Shown: positions 20,994-31,534, counted from the stretch's first letter. The stretch: DNA of 64,000 nucleotides from Brachionus rotundiformis (GCA_016802295.1 JAESIW010000166.1:168201-232200); one strand, 5' to 3'. The notes: generated from the sequence alone by a model not told the origin. Translations and numbers: made by a program.

Positions 20994-21515
20994 TGTATGA
21001 TATCTGAATAATTAAACGGTTTAATTAGTCAGAAGGGTATAAATAGCAATGAATATTAACCAAAGACATTTCATCTTATCAATTTACAAATGATTAAACT
21101 GTATACAAGATGAGCCCCTTTAACTGAAGCAATAAAGCCATTTATTTCTTATAAAATCAGCTAAGTTTACTTAAAAAGTTAAATTAGCTAGATTAGTTAA
21201 ATTGGTTAAATTAGTCTAATAAGTCAGAAGAGTATAAATAGCAGTGAATTTCAAGGAAAGTCATTTCATTTTTAAAAAGTGAAAAATTTTGAAAAAATGG
21301 AATCAAAAAGCAGTCACCATAACTCTGCCGATCCGCAGGTCCCAAGCCCTGATGAAAAAAGAGGAGGGTGGTGGCAGCCACATGCATCGTATGTGCATGT
21401 GGTCTTTCACGTAGTCTGGGTGACACTTATTGCAAATTTTATCTTATCTATATTTTTCAACAAAAGCAAAATTTTCTTATGTATCTTACATATTGATACA
21501 ATTATAATAATTTAA
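20994..21515 (+). repeat. TATA-bearing repeat fragment (copy F) and degenerate promoter relative
   Basis: At 21208-21417 the sequence is the reverse complement of part of repeats A-C: the TATA box at 21233-21240, leader, ATG at 21297 and about 120 bp of the body. The match stops near 21417, after which the flank is unique. The frame from 21297 runs to 21515 (72 codons) and gains a hydrophobic tail from the unrelated flank; I do not consider it a demonstrated gene. A second, diverged promoter-like copy lies about 180 bp upstream (21030-21090), with the same spacing of AGTCAGAAGGGTATAAATAG but no downstream body. Confidence 0.65.
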
Positions 21516-21595
21516 AATCTTTACAAAACTTAAAATAATTAAAATTATTTATTTGTCTTAAATCCAAATATTAATTAGATCAGTTAATTATTAAA

Positions 21596-22684
21596 CTAAC
21601 TATTTTGAAAGTGTATGCATGCTTCCAGGCATATGCGATTATTGATGAGATCATAGTAGCCATTGTCTGCATGTAACAGTTCATCCATTTTTATAAATTT
21701 TTGAAAGCCCCATCCATTCTGATCATTGCTGAAAGTGTCTTCTAATTTTCTGGTCAACGTTTGGCTACTATCTCTGCTATTTAACAATCGTATTGAAGCA
21801 TTAGCATGTACTGACCATCGATTGCATTTTATTTCTGGTTGACACTTTAAATAAACCCCTAAAAAGTCTTCATTATATTTCGATTGAGTTGTGGTCACCA
21901 CAATTGACCATAGCATATTTCTTATTCTAAAACCTTTTGAGCTTAGGTACAATTCTTTGTCATAGTGATAATCTGAAAACTCATTGACCACAAATTGAAA
22001 AGTAGCCTCTGCTTGACCAGTCTGTCTATTTCTATTACCAAAAATGAGCTTCTCGTTTCCCAGATAAATTTCTCCAAACATCTTTGCCATATCGACATCT
22101 TGAAAACTATTCAATAGTCTAAAATTTGGTTCTAGAAAAATTTGGAAAAAATTTTCACTAAAATTAATTGCATTATCCATTTTGTTGCCTAATTGTTGGT
22201 TAATGTCCAGTCGAGAATTAATATCTTGATCAATGTTCATTGTTTTCAAATCATTTATCTCATCGTGAATGGACTTTATTTGCTCAAGTTCGTACTCACA
22301 ATCAACCAATTTGGTCTGCATGTCTTTTTCCACCGTTTCCAAAAGCTCTTCATAAAACTCATCTATTTTCTCGTTCATCATCAACTTGATCTCTTCTCTG
22401 CGTAGATCAATTTGATTTCTCAATTGAGAATACTTTTCATCAATGAAGTGATGTGGATCAGCCTTGAAGCCCTCAATTTTTGCCATACATTCTTCAAAGC
22501 GAGCTTTTTTCAAATGTACCATTTTTTTTGCCAAAACAAGTCTATTTCTATTCATTCTCATGCATTCCTCTTGAGTTACAAAATGCGTTCTGCAGGCCAA
22601 ACAAAGAATTTTATCCTCTTTGCCAAATATGTTCTTGTACTTACAAGTAAATCCACAAGGCAAAACAATTTTTAAATTATCCAT
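21596..22684 (-). CDS. Zinc-finger/coiled-coil/MATH protein, paralogue 1
   Basis: Single exon, 362 residues. The N-terminus has a small cysteine/histidine module: LPCG at about 9-12, then CLAC-x2-H-x6-C at about 29-41, shared with the two neighbours downstream. A coiled coil follows (about residues 60-180) with the hallmark LRNQIDLRREEIK. The C-terminal ~150 residues look like a MATH/TRAF-C beta-sandwich: ATFQFVVNEFSDY, NMLWSIVV, FLGVYLKC, WGFQKFIKMDEL and NGYYD. The layout resembles TRAF or TRIM37-type ubiquitin adaptors, but the first module is not a standard RING, since it has too few zinc ligands. No function is established. It is probably a lineage-specific family; see the neighbours at 23168-24412 and 27441-28763. 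Confidence 0.75.
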   Translation of the reverse strand: MDNLKIVLPCGFTCKYKNIFGKEDKILCLACRTHFVTQEECMRMNRNRLVLAKKMVHLKKARFEECMAKIEGFKADPHHFIDEKYSQLRNQIDLRREEIKLMMNEKIDEFYEELLETVEKDMQTKLVDCEYELEQIKSIHDEINDLKTMNIDQDINSRLDINQQLGNKMDNAINFSENFFQIFLEPNFRLLNSFQDVDMAKMFGEIYLGNEKLIFGNRNRQTGQAEATFQFVVNEFSDYHYDKELYLSSKGFRIRNMLWSIVVTTTQSKYNEDFLGVYLKCQPEIKCNRWSVHANASIRLLNSRDSSQTLTRKLEDTFSNDQNGWGFQKFIKMDELLHADNGYYDLINNRICLEACIHFQNS

Positions 22685-23167
22685 TTAAATTAACTGTTCT
22701 GGCTGGATGATAAGTTACCAAAGTCCAATTTAAATTGACTTGGCAATTTAACTCTTGTAACCAAACAACCTAATTGTTACTATTTGTAAATAATTCAAAA
22801 TAAGAAATAATAAATTTATAGATAGATTTTTTAGTCTTATAATAACTCTATACACACACAAAAATCATTAATTAAAAGTGACCAAATGTTGCAACTTGTA
22901 ACCATAAATACCACTTTCATTTTTTGTTAATATAGCCAAAGAATGGTTTTACCAAAAAAGACAAAATTTTACTATAATTCCTAATTTCAAGATTAATAAT
23001 CAGGCTAAAAAGCTTCTTCATCAGAGACCACTTATTTAATTTAATTAAATAATTTGAAAATTTATATTAAAAATTGATATTATTTAAAATTGAATGCTTT
23101 AATCTTATTGTAACATTTATCTCTTTATTAAAAATATATATCTATCAATCTTTAATTAATGAAAGTC
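22685..23167. other. Spacer between MATH paralogues 1 and 2
   Basis: AT-rich. No coding or RNA gene seen; it should contain the promoter of paralogue 1 and the 3' end of paralogue 2. Confidence 0.4.
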
Positions 23168-24412
23168 TTAAAACTTTATCTTTTCAGTCAAATTATTTAA
23201 AAAAATGTAATAAATTTCAAAATTATTTATTTTATTTATATTTTGATGAGAATTAGATGTAGATATAGAATCGTCGGAATCAATGTCCTCATATGAATCC
23301 GACTCATTTTGATTGACCAAGGCTGAAACTTGGTTTTCAAGTGATAATTTGTGACAATAAAATATCCATGCTTCAATGGTAACAGAATCTTGAGAGCAAT
23401 GGTAGAAGCCCTTTTCTGGTTCAATCAGTTGGTTCATGGATATCATCAGGCTATAAGTATAAATATTTTCAGTTTTAAAAAATTTGTCAATTTTGTGGAC
23501 AAAATTTTTGTCTGGATCATTTGGGTGCAAAATTCTAAGCTCTGCGTCAACATTTAGCCATGTAATGTCCTTTGAATTATCCAAGCAACGTGATTTCAGA
23601 CACAATTCAATTTGACCTGTGTTCTTTTGATTCTGTTTGGCCTCAATTGACCATACGAAATTGTTCACCATAATTGGCTTTGAATATATTCTTTCAATAT
23701 CTCCATTCTTAAACTTAGAAAAATGGTCAATTAATAGATAAAAAGTGGCTTCAGTTTGATTCTTTTCATGCACAAGCTTTCTAATTGGAAAATTTTCATC
23801 TTCCTCTGGACTACAAATATTTCCAAATATTTTTCCAATACCCCAGCATTCTCTACTTTTTTTAAGTACCAAATTATTTCCTGTCAAAAGATCAATAGTC
23901 ATATTCATATAGCTAATTTGATTGTCCAAATTAATAATATTTTCATTAATACTATCTATTTGAGAATTTATATCTAAATTTGGTACTAATTTGACATCTT
24001 GGTTATCAAATGATGAAAGCTTGTTGATTTTTTGTTTAAACGCGTTTAGCATGGACTCTTTATGTTTGTCTATTTTATCTAATAAAGATTGGTAATAATC
24101 ATCTATGACCAATTTGATCTCTTCTCTACGAAGATCAATACTGTTTTTTAATTTAGAATAATTTTCATCAAGGTAAAAGCCGGGATCCAGTTTAAGGCTC
24201 TCAAGTTTGTCGGCACACTCTGAGAAGCGTTGTCGCTGCTGATCAAGCATGGCTTGCTTAATTATCAGCTTGTTTCTGGTCATTTCCAGACACTCATTGA
24301 CATTTATTTTGTGATCTTGGCAAATTAGACACGTAAATTCGTCTTTCTTGCCCAGTAACTTGGTGTATTCAGTAGTAAATCCACACGGTAATGTAATAAT
24401 TAAATGATCCAT
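23168..24412 (-). CDS. Zinc-finger/coiled-coil/MATH protein, paralogue 2
   Basis: Single exon, 414 residues, same architecture as paralogue 1. LPCGFTTEY comes first, then CLIC-x2-H-x6-C. The coiled coil contains LKNSIDLRREEIK. The C-terminal MATH-like sandwich includes ATFYLLIDHFSKF, FVWSIEA, IELCLKSRC and GFYHCSQDSVTIEAW. It differs in an extra C-terminal tail of about 50 residues that is Ser/Asp-rich and ends in a hydrophobic low-complexity stretch, which may be read-through past the ancestral stop. Sequence identity to paralogue 1 is modest outside the signature blocks, so the duplication is not recent. Same strand as paralogues 1 and 3. Confidence 0.75.
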   Translation of the reverse strand: MDHLIITLPCGFTTEYTKLLGKKDEFTCLICQDHKINVNECLEMTRNKLIIKQAMLDQQRQRFSECADKLESLKLDPGFYLDENYSKLKNSIDLRREEIKLVIDDYYQSLLDKIDKHKESMLNAFKQKINKLSSFDNQDVKLVPNLDINSQIDSINENIINLDNQISYMNMTIDLLTGNNLVLKKSRECWGIGKIFGNICSPEEDENFPIRKLVHEKNQTEATFYLLIDHFSKFKNGDIERIYSKPIMVNNFVWSIEAKQNQKNTGQIELCLKSRCLDNSKDITWLNVDAELRILHPNDPDKNFVHKIDKFFKTENIYTYSLMISMNQLIEPEKGFYHCSQDSVTIEAWIFYCHKLSLENQVSALVNQNESDSYEDIDSDDSISTSNSHQNINKINNFEIYYIFLNNLTEKIKF

Positions 24413-24581
24413 TATATCTAAATATTTATAAATAATAAAAAAGCATTATTGTCTGTCATGTCACAATTTATTTTTAAACAAAGTATGGATCCTTACTAAG
24501 AGTATTGGCAACAATTTTTATTTGCTTCAAATTTTATCCATTTTCTGTTTAGATAATATAAAAAAGTAATTATAATAATAA

Positions 24582-24822
24582 AGACCTCTATAAAGATAAT
24601 AAATAAAATTTTAAAAATAACTTAAGAAAAAAAATTGTGTTATTTTATCAAAAATTAATACACTTGTTCATTTTTAAATTTTTATTGATATAATTTTGAA
24701 TAAAAAACTACTTATAGAGCTTTATTCTTATTTAATTTGGTACCATAAATAATTATACTTAGATGTCTAATATTAATTTTTGTCATTTTACATAATCATA
24801 TAAGATAAATGATAGTTTTATA
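24582..24822 (+). repeat. Local duplication, copy 1
   Basis: About 230 bp upstream of MATH paralogue 2 is nearly identical to 27024-27258, 2.4 kb away in the same orientation. The match starts at GACCTCTATA and passes through TTATTTAATTTGGTACCATA. There is no coding content. Confidence 0.8.
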
Positions 24823-24849
24823 ATTTTTCTTGTGCTATTTCTCAAAAGA

Positions 24850-25440
24850 GGCAATAATTAAATTGGCAAAGAATTATTATTTGACAATATTTAAATTGTT
24901 TAAGTTCAAATTTGATGTAAATAACTTTAACGATATTAATAACTTCTTAGAAAAGTATGGCCTATATGCATTCTAACATAGAATACTAGATAGAATGTTA
25001 TCTTTTGCTTATAAAACACTATACTTTCATAACTCTCCTGAAAATCTAAGACAGAATTTAAAGAAAAATGACTCAAGAAATTTAGAATATAATTTAAGGA
25101 ACAGTGAGGATCTGATTGAACCAACATCTAAATCAGTAAATGGTGAAAAAACTTTTGGATTTTTCTATTCACGACTTAAAAATTGCTTTGTGATTAAGAG
25201 ATCAATGTTGAAATTTACAAAATTTAAGCATTCAATTTTTAATAATATCAATTTAATTTTCACAGATTTTGAAAAAAAATTCAAAAAATTTAAATTAAAT
25301 ATTTCAATGTTTAAACTTTTTTAAATGATTTTTTTGAACAATTTATTTTTAATTAGTAAAATTTATTTTATTTAAATAAATGGAGTGTTAATCGGTCTTT
25401 AAGACATGGGCACTAGCCTGTTGATTAACCTTGAAATTGA
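24850..25440 (+). mobile_element. LINE fragment, ORF2 C-terminus and 3' tail
   Basis: The plus strand reads an open frame with a single stop (TAA near 24976). It starts around IKLAKNYYLTIFKLF and continues through MLSFAYKTLYFHNSPENL, YNLRNSEDLIEPTS and GEKTFGFFYSRLKNC, the usual C-terminus of CR1/jockey-type non-LTR retrotransposons. The 3' tail contains GGCACTAGCCTGTTGATTAAC. Related pieces: 7500-7772 (plus), 29145-29290 (minus), 7418-7482 (minus) and a diverged tail near 52214-52280 (minus). The element is truncated at its 5' side. Confidence 0.8.
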
Positions 25441-25863
25441 AAAAAATCTAATTTTTTCATAGATTTATATATTTAGTTTATTTTAGAATTAGCTTGATTA
25501 ATTTATGAACCAAAAATTTAATCTAAATTAATTTTTTTCAGCTTTTTAAAAGAAAAAAATTAAATTTTAATTTAAATGATTTAATTCCCAAATTGTATTA
25601 GCAAAGATAAGGTTTTAACACAACATAGTAAGTGATCACGGTAAAAATAAAGAATTTAACTTGAAAATAATCATAATAAATTATTTTAGAATAATTATAA
25701 TAAATTTTTTTGTTTAAGAATAATTATTTTATTTTAAAAATAAAATAATATATAAAATTAGTTCATAAAATTTTATTATTGACGTTTTTTAAAAAGGAAA
25801 AAAAATATACACTTATGTATTCTCGATTTCAATTTTTTCTTTAGATAAATTAGCATTCGTTCA

Positions 25864-26613
25864 ATGAGTTTTTCTACTGTCAAAGTAAATTTTAACCAGT
25901 CTTGTGATATAAAGATAGACAATCAACTCAAAATCGAAAAAATAGGTAATCATGAACAACTAGAAAATGAGCTAGAAAAGCGAAATTTGGAAATTATTGA
26001 AGACAAACCAATAGAATACTCACCACAAGACGCAAAAGCAGTGCATGATTTAAAGGCAATTACTTGTCAGGTGACCTACGAGCCAGATGACAGCGACAAG
26101 TTGAGCACTTTATTGAAAGAACAAAAGAAGACCAGAGAAATGGTTGAAGAATCAAATAGAGAGTTAAAAAATGAAATGGGGTTAATGAGAAATGAGATAA
26201 GCGAATTAAAAAAATTAATCTCTCAATCATTTTACCCAAGTTTGATTCGAGAAATGATCAGAGCTTTAAAAATTGATGCAATAAAAACAGAAAAGCACAT
26301 TGATTTAAGCAAAAATAATAGGAAATACTATAGAGATGGTAAGCCGACTGAACAATTCTATCAGGATTTTAAATTATATTCAAATCAAATGTACGAAGCA
26401 TACAAAGACAATAAAAGTTCAAAATATTATCAAAAACTTTTTACTTACGATTTAAATAAGTTTAATAATTCAATGCATCCTGAATTAGAAGGAAGATTGG
26501 ATGAGTTAGAAGATGCAGTTAGAAACCAAATTAGTTGTGAGTTTGATGAAGCACCTAGTCACCCTTTAGTTATATTTTTAAATAAATATAAGGATAAGAT
26601 AAATGTAATTTAA
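25864..26613 (+). CDS. Hypothetical coiled-coil protein
   Basis: Single exon, 249 residues, strongly charged. The first 90 residues are acidic. Residues about 90-135 form a predicted coiled coil (LLKEQKKTREMVEESNREL then MGLMRNEISELKKLIS). The C-terminal 110 residues contain many Tyr, Asn and Lys and look folded (FYPSLIREMIRALKIDA, YYRDGKPTEQFYQDF). There is no signal peptide or membrane segment. I do not recognise the family. It sits on the plus strand between MATH paralogues 2 and 3, which are on the minus strand, and shares no domain with them, so a working relation with them is only a guess. The long open frame in this AT-rich DNA is good evidence that it is or recently was a gene. Confidence 0.6.
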   Translation: MSFSTVKVNFNQSCDIKIDNQLKIEKIGNHEQLENELEKRNLEIIEDKPIEYSPQDAKAVHDLKAITCQVTYEPDDSDKLSTLLKEQKKTREMVEESNRELKNEMGLMRNEISELKKLISQSFYPSLIREMIRALKIDAIKTEKHIDLSKNNRKYYRDGKPTEQFYQDFKLYSNQMYEAYKDNKSSKYYQKLFTYDLNKFNNSMHPELEGRLDELEDAVRNQISCEFDEAPSHPLVIFLNKYKDKINVI

Positions 26614-26897
26614 AACATTAATTAGATTTCACCTTTGGAAAACACGATCTTAAAACAATTAAATTATTTCATCAAAATAAATAGTTCAAAAATTTTTTAT
26701 ACTTTATATTTTTTTACATTAATTATTATAAAAAAAAAAGTTGGAATACCAATTTTAATATAAATGATAAATTGAATTAAATTAATTATGCTTTATTTTA
26801 AAATGACAAATAAAAAACTTAATAAAATTTATCTTAATAAAACTTGAATGAAAAAAATATTTTTGTTTTTTTTTAAATTAATAAAAATTAATTGAAA

Positions 26898-27046
26898 ATG
26901 AACGATTTAATTTTAAAAGTAGGTGGTGGTCCAGCAGGCTATGGTTCTGCACTCGCCTTTCACACTAATGGATAGAAAAATAAAGTTGTTCTAAAGGGCA
27001 GTTCCGATATGAATCTTGATCTAGACCTCTATATAGATAATAAATT
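26898..27046 (+). pseudogene. Fragment of an FAD-dependent oxidoreductase
   Basis: From the ATG at 26898 the frame reads MNDLILKVGGGPAGYGSALA, then a stop (TAG near 26974), then NKVVLKGSSDM. The GGGPAG loop in a beta-alpha-beta context is the dinucleotide-binding start of FAD monooxygenases and related flavoproteins. Only about 45 codons remain, and the end runs into the duplicated block at 27024-27258. It is probably a dead gene piece carried in by a rearrangement. Confidence 0.5.
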
Positions 27047-27258
27047 AAATTTTAAAAATAACTTAAGAAAAAAAATTGTGTTATTTTATCAAAAATTAAT
27101 ACACTTGTTCATTTTTAAATTTTTATTGATATAATTTTGAATAAAAAACTACTTATAGAGCTTTATTCTTATTTAATTTGGTACCATAAATAATTATACT
27201 TAGATGTCTAATATTAATTTTTGTCATTTTACATAAAAGATAAATGATAGTTTTAAAA
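27024..27258 (+). repeat. Local duplication, copy 2
   Basis: Nearly identical to 24582-24822. Here it lies 3' of MATH paralogue 3, while copy 1 lies 5' of paralogue 2, so the duplication is consistent with rearrangement within the cluster. Confidence 0.8.
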
Positions 27259-27440
27259 TTTTTATATTAGTTTTTCTTAAATGAATAATTTCTTTTGATT
27301 AAAACTAATCAATTTCTATTCAAGTTTTAACACATGGTCATTATTAATTTAGAAAAATGTTAGTTATATAATTATTTTTTTTGTAATTTTAATAATCAAG
27401 TTTTTTAATTCATTTCATAGCTATCACTTTATTGCTTAAT

Positions 27441-28763
27441 TTAATTGTCATCAGTCAAATTATCAAAATTAACAGATGAATTCGTATAATATTCTCTTAT
27501 ACATCTTCTTTTGACTGAACTTTGGACACTTGAAATGGTCACATTTAAGGCCTCGTTGCCTTTTTTACCCTGGACCAAATCAAACTCAACTTGCTCACCT
27601 TTAACCAGACTTTTTTCTATTTGGTTTTTATTCTCTTTTAGAATATAACTTTGGTGTACAGATACTTTTTCATTGGTGTCATTGTTCACTTTTCTTTTTA
27701 CCAATGGTTTAGCAGACATCAACGGAGCATTGACTTTCAAAGAAATCTGAATAGAAAAACCGTCATTAGAATGGTCATAAAAGCCATTTTTAGGATCCAT
27801 AATTTCACCAATGCTTATTAAATTTTCGAATCCGAAGCCATCTTCATTTTCTTTAAAATAATTCTCAAAATGTTTAATAGTATGATTATTATTATCAATA
27901 TGGTTTATTAGTCTTAGTTCCATTTGTACAAATATGGAATCTTGTGTAATTATTGAATTAGATTTCAAAAAAAAACTCAAATTTTTATCTTTTGATAACA
28001 CTTCAATAGTCCAGTCTATATCGTTTACTCTAAATGCATTCGATTTCAATTTTGACACAGTTCCATTAATAAATTTGGATATGTTTTTAAATACACATTT
28101 AAATTTTGTTTTGCTTTTATCTGTATTGACCATTTCTGTCTCTTTTTTAAATACTAGTTCACCAAATATTTCCCTAATGTTCAAAATTTTATTGCTTTGG
28201 TTAAAAGTTAAATTATCCACTGTTAAATCATCTTTTATTTCATTCAAAGATTTAATTCCATTATCAATTTTTTGACAATATTCATTAAATAAATTTATTT
28301 TGGAACCAAAAGATAAATCATTTCGAATTTCCAACTGGCTTATTTCCTGTTTCAACAAAGCTACTTTCTCAATGTCATTATTATGAACTTTTAATTTTGT
28401 TTCTTTATAACTTTCAATTTTTTTTATTAAATTTGAATAGTAACAATCAATTTTCTGATTAAAAAGTGATTTGATTTCATCACGATGAAGATCTATTTGT
28501 TTTTTTAAATTACCAAATCTTTCATTCAGATAATTGTGTGCGTCATATTCGGTCACTTGGTCAAATAATTGGCTAAAATCATTTCTTTTTAAATCAAATT
28601 TTATCTCATTTACAGATATTTTATTTTTTGGCATATCTAAACAGTCTTCGATTGTAATAAAATGGTCCTTGCAAAATGGACATTGAAATTCTTTTTCATT
28701 ACAAGCTATATCCTTATAAATACTTGTAAAGCCACAAGGCAATATAATTAAAATATCATCCAT
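27441..28763 (-). CDS. Zinc-finger/coiled-coil/MATH protein, paralogue 3
   Basis: Single exon, 440 residues. N-terminal LPCGFTSIY and CPFC-x2-H-x6-C module, coiled coil with LKKQIDLHRDEIK, then a MATH-like domain (KFKCVFKNISKFI, DIDWTIEV, LSFFLKSN, FGFENLISIGEIM, NGFYD). Beyond the MATH domain it has about 100 extra residues that are basic and Ser/Asn-rich and contain KRRC, possibly a nuclear or protein-binding tail. That tail is missing from paralogue 1. The gene is separated from paralogue 2 by about 3 kb containing a LINE fragment, an orphan gene and a duplicated block. Confidence 0.75.
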   Translation of the reverse strand: MDDILIILPCGFTSIYKDIACNEKEFQCPFCKDHFITIEDCLDMPKNKISVNEIKFDLKRNDFSQLFDQVTEYDAHNYLNERFGNLKKQIDLHRDEIKSLFNQKIDCYYSNLIKKIESYKETKLKVHNNDIEKVALLKQEISQLEIRNDLSFGSKINLFNEYCQKIDNGIKSLNEIKDDLTVDNLTFNQSNKILNIREIFGELVFKKETEMVNTDKSKTKFKCVFKNISKFINGTVSKLKSNAFRVNDIDWTIEVLSKDKNLSFFLKSNSIITQDSIFVQMELRLINHIDNNNHTIKHFENYFKENEDGFGFENLISIGEIMDPKNGFYDHSNDGFSIQISLKVNAPLMSAKPLVKRKVNNDTNEKVSVHQSYILKENKNQIEKSLVKGEQVEFDLVQGKKGNEALNVTISSVQSSVKRRCIREYYTNSSVNFDNLTDDN

Positions 28764-29144
28764 TATTAATTTTCTATCTTTTATAAAATAAAATAATTGT
28801 TTAACTTTTAAAAAATTTTTTATCTAAATATTAAAAATGGCGAGAACTTTTTTATATATTTTGTCAAAAATTTTATTTATAATCTAAAGAGAATACACAA
28901 TATTTCAAAACTACATTATTCTAGATAATAAAAGACAATATTTTTATATTTGGATTCAATTTAATCAAAAATTTTTTATCTAAAACATAACTATCTTTGT
29001 TTAGTTAACCAATTGTTAGTTAAATTTTGTCACACGAAATAAAAAAGATTGCTTTCAGAATTGGAGTTAGTCTGGTTTTATTCCTATCTTTTAGTAGAAT
29101 TAAAATTTTATTAATTTTTTTCTAAATTAAATTTCAATTTTTAA

Positions 29145-29290
29145 GGTTAATCAACATACTTGAAATCGAATACATTTAGAGTAAACGATATATACTTCTT
29201 AGATATTAATTCTAAGAAGTAATTAATATCATTAAAGTTATTTATATCAAATCTGAACTTAAACAATTTAAATATTGTCAAATAACAACT
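29145..29290 (-). mobile_element. Short LINE fragment, internally deleted
   Basis: About 70 bp (29210-29283) is the reverse complement of the coding segment at 24882-24953 of the LINE above, with only a few differences. On its 3' side it runs soon into GTTGATTAACCTT, the end of the same family's tail. So it is a small minus-strand copy lacking the region between. Confidence 0.65.
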
Positions 29291-30439
29291 CTTGACCAAT
29301 TTGATCAAGAGAGTGTATTTTTACAGAAGTTGATAGATAGAATAGTCTCTTAATGCTGAATAATTTTTTAAAAGCAACTAATGAGATAACCAGTTTAAAA
29401 TTTTAAAATGAGACATTAATGCAAACACGTAAAATTAACTTGATGCATAATCAATGAGGAGTGATACATTTCATCATGTGTCATCGATGGATAACTGATG
29501 AAATTCGTCCTGATCTGATTCTTAAGAATCAAATAATGAAATTTTATTCTATTTTTATTTATATTTTTTCGTTGATGCAACATCAAATTTTAATTGACTA
29601 CGTAGTTAATTTATTGTTGATGACCATCATCATCAATTATTAAAAATGTAGCTAAGGAATTATCATACAGCTAATAACCAGTAATGATTGGGATGGTGAA
29701 GATCAAATGGATTTACTTCTGATCGGTCGCTCAAAAGAGATTTCATGTATCATGTAAAATATTTGTATAAGAAACAAAGCTTTTGATATTGCGAGCAACG
29801 AACCCTTTGCCAGAAATTTAAATAACGAAAAATCAATTAAGTAAAGATAATTTTTTATTATCTTTTGTAAATTCTCAGCCAATAGATTTCTACACTTTAT
29901 AATTCTATAGTATAATTGAGCGATTGTTTTAATTTTAGCATCGTTATTTCACATCTGGTTATTAACTACGTCACTTCGTTCCTCGCAATTATATCACAAT
30001 ACAGGAAAACAGATTACACGCTGGATCGCTTAATATACAATGGGCATTTTGAAAAGCTCATTGTATATTAATTTAGATAAATCTAAAATAAAATCTCCTC
30101 TAGATTAGCAAAATTTATTTATTCATTAAGTAAATTCTGGTCGAGCCAAGGCTCCTTCAGAAAAAAAAAGTTTTTGTCAGTTATATATAATTAAATAAAG
30201 AACTTATTGCTCATAACTGGCATATACGTCAAAATAAAGTGAAAAGAATTGTAAAATATGATCAAGATCTTTTGAACCTAGACATTTACAAAATAAAAAT
30301 AAACTCAAATAAAATTAACGTCTCTTTTTTTTTAATTTCTTAATATTGCATACACTCAAAGTTCATGAAAAGTTCAAATAAATACTTCTTTTTTTGAAAA
30401 AAAAAATTGTTTTTTAAAGTCTCATCGTAACTTAATTGG
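29291..30439. other. Intergenic, no gene seen
   Basis: AT-rich. The 60-codon frame at 29461-29643 is low complexity. A short hairpin of about 12 bp per arm lies at 30032-30071 (ATATACAATG then CATTGTATAT). I see nothing else. Confidence 0.35.
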
Positions 30440-30860
30440 TTTATTTGATGATTTTACGATGGTCTTCGCTGATTCCTCGATGAATCATTATTAAAGTTTT
30501 GACTGGGTACTACATGCAAATTTAGAAAAATTTAGATTTTGATCAATTTTAAAACCTAAAAGAGTTATTTCATTTCCACAAAGATTAATCATTTCGGGAA
30601 TAATAGTTTTTTTTATTAGAAAAGATCATACAATAGGTTTTGAGCAATTAATATCAACCTTGTTAAAAATAACACCAATCACTAAGATAATGAATGGTGT
30701 CCGAAAGATATTTTAAAACACTTTCTAAGTCCTTGTCAGAGTGAGTAATCGTAGTGTCATCAGCGAACACTTTTATGTCAACTTTTCTTAAGAGATAAGG
30801 AAAATCATTAATAAAAACCAGAAAAAGAAGAGGACCTAGAACTGAGAACCTGTGATAGAC
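30440..30860 (-). mobile_element. LINE reverse transcriptase fragment
   Basis: The minus strand reads LGPLLFLVFINDFPYLL, then VFADDTTITHSDKD and YLSDWC. These are the conserved motifs of a CR1/L2-type reverse transcriptase, including the catalytic F/YADD box (near 30753-30770). The frame is then shifted and continues as EITLLGFKIDQNLNFS. The catalytic centre is intact in the remnant but the element is truncated and frameshifted. Confidence 0.85.
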
Positions 30861-31034
30861 CTAGCTTTACAGCTGTAGGTTTTGTTTTTTTTTAACGAAT
30901 TAATTTTTTATTATTATTTTCTAAATTAATATTAAAATATAAATTAATTTTAATTGATAATAATAAATATTAATTAAATATTTCAAATTAATATAGATAT
31001 ATAACAATCGCAAAATATTAATTGATAATAGATA

Positions 31035-31534
31035 AAACAAGTCAAGATGACTTCTCTGATGCTTCATTTAATTGAAAAAAATGATACAAATTTAATTGTT
31101 TCGATCTAAAATTAGATAGTTTCTAAATTTTAAATTATTATTTTTAACATTGGTAGAAAGTGTTCAAGAGTTGATGAGTTAAATTAAGAAAAAAGCAACT
31201 AGTCTTTAATTTAATTTAATTTAATTTAATTGGATTTTTTTGCTTTTATTAAATTTTTTTATATTTTATTTTTATTTCCTATCTATTAAAACATAAAAAT
31301 AATTAAATTTTTTTATATTTTATTTTTATTTCCTATCTATTAAAACATAAAAATAAATATTAGATTAAAATTATCAGCTAGCTCAATTAATCCAATGCTT
31401 TTAATAATTAATAATGCAATTAATAATTAATAAAATATTTTGGTTTCTAGAAAAATGTCCAAACGCGAAATAAACTTTACTTGAAGATTGCCTAGCAACT
31501 GTATGAACAAAAAATTTACATTTCTATCAATTTT
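31035..31534. repeat. Duplicated gap flank, left copy
   Basis: About 500 bp, from AAACAAGTCAAGATGACTTC to the start of the N run, recurs almost unchanged at 32176-32615 on the other side. The differences are a 51-bp internal AT repeat at about 31256-31363, present here as two copies, and point changes. In the right copy this sequence leads directly into exon 1 of CCDC57. Confidence 0.85.

Noticed and set aside
21340..21365. CTGATGA in the repeat as a possible hammerhead ribozyme core
   Set aside because: No stem II and GAAA partner follow in a workable arrangement, so the hammerhead fold cannot be drawn.
24936..25127. 63-codon minus-strand frame
   Set aside because: It lies opposite the LINE ORF2 C-terminus and has no support.
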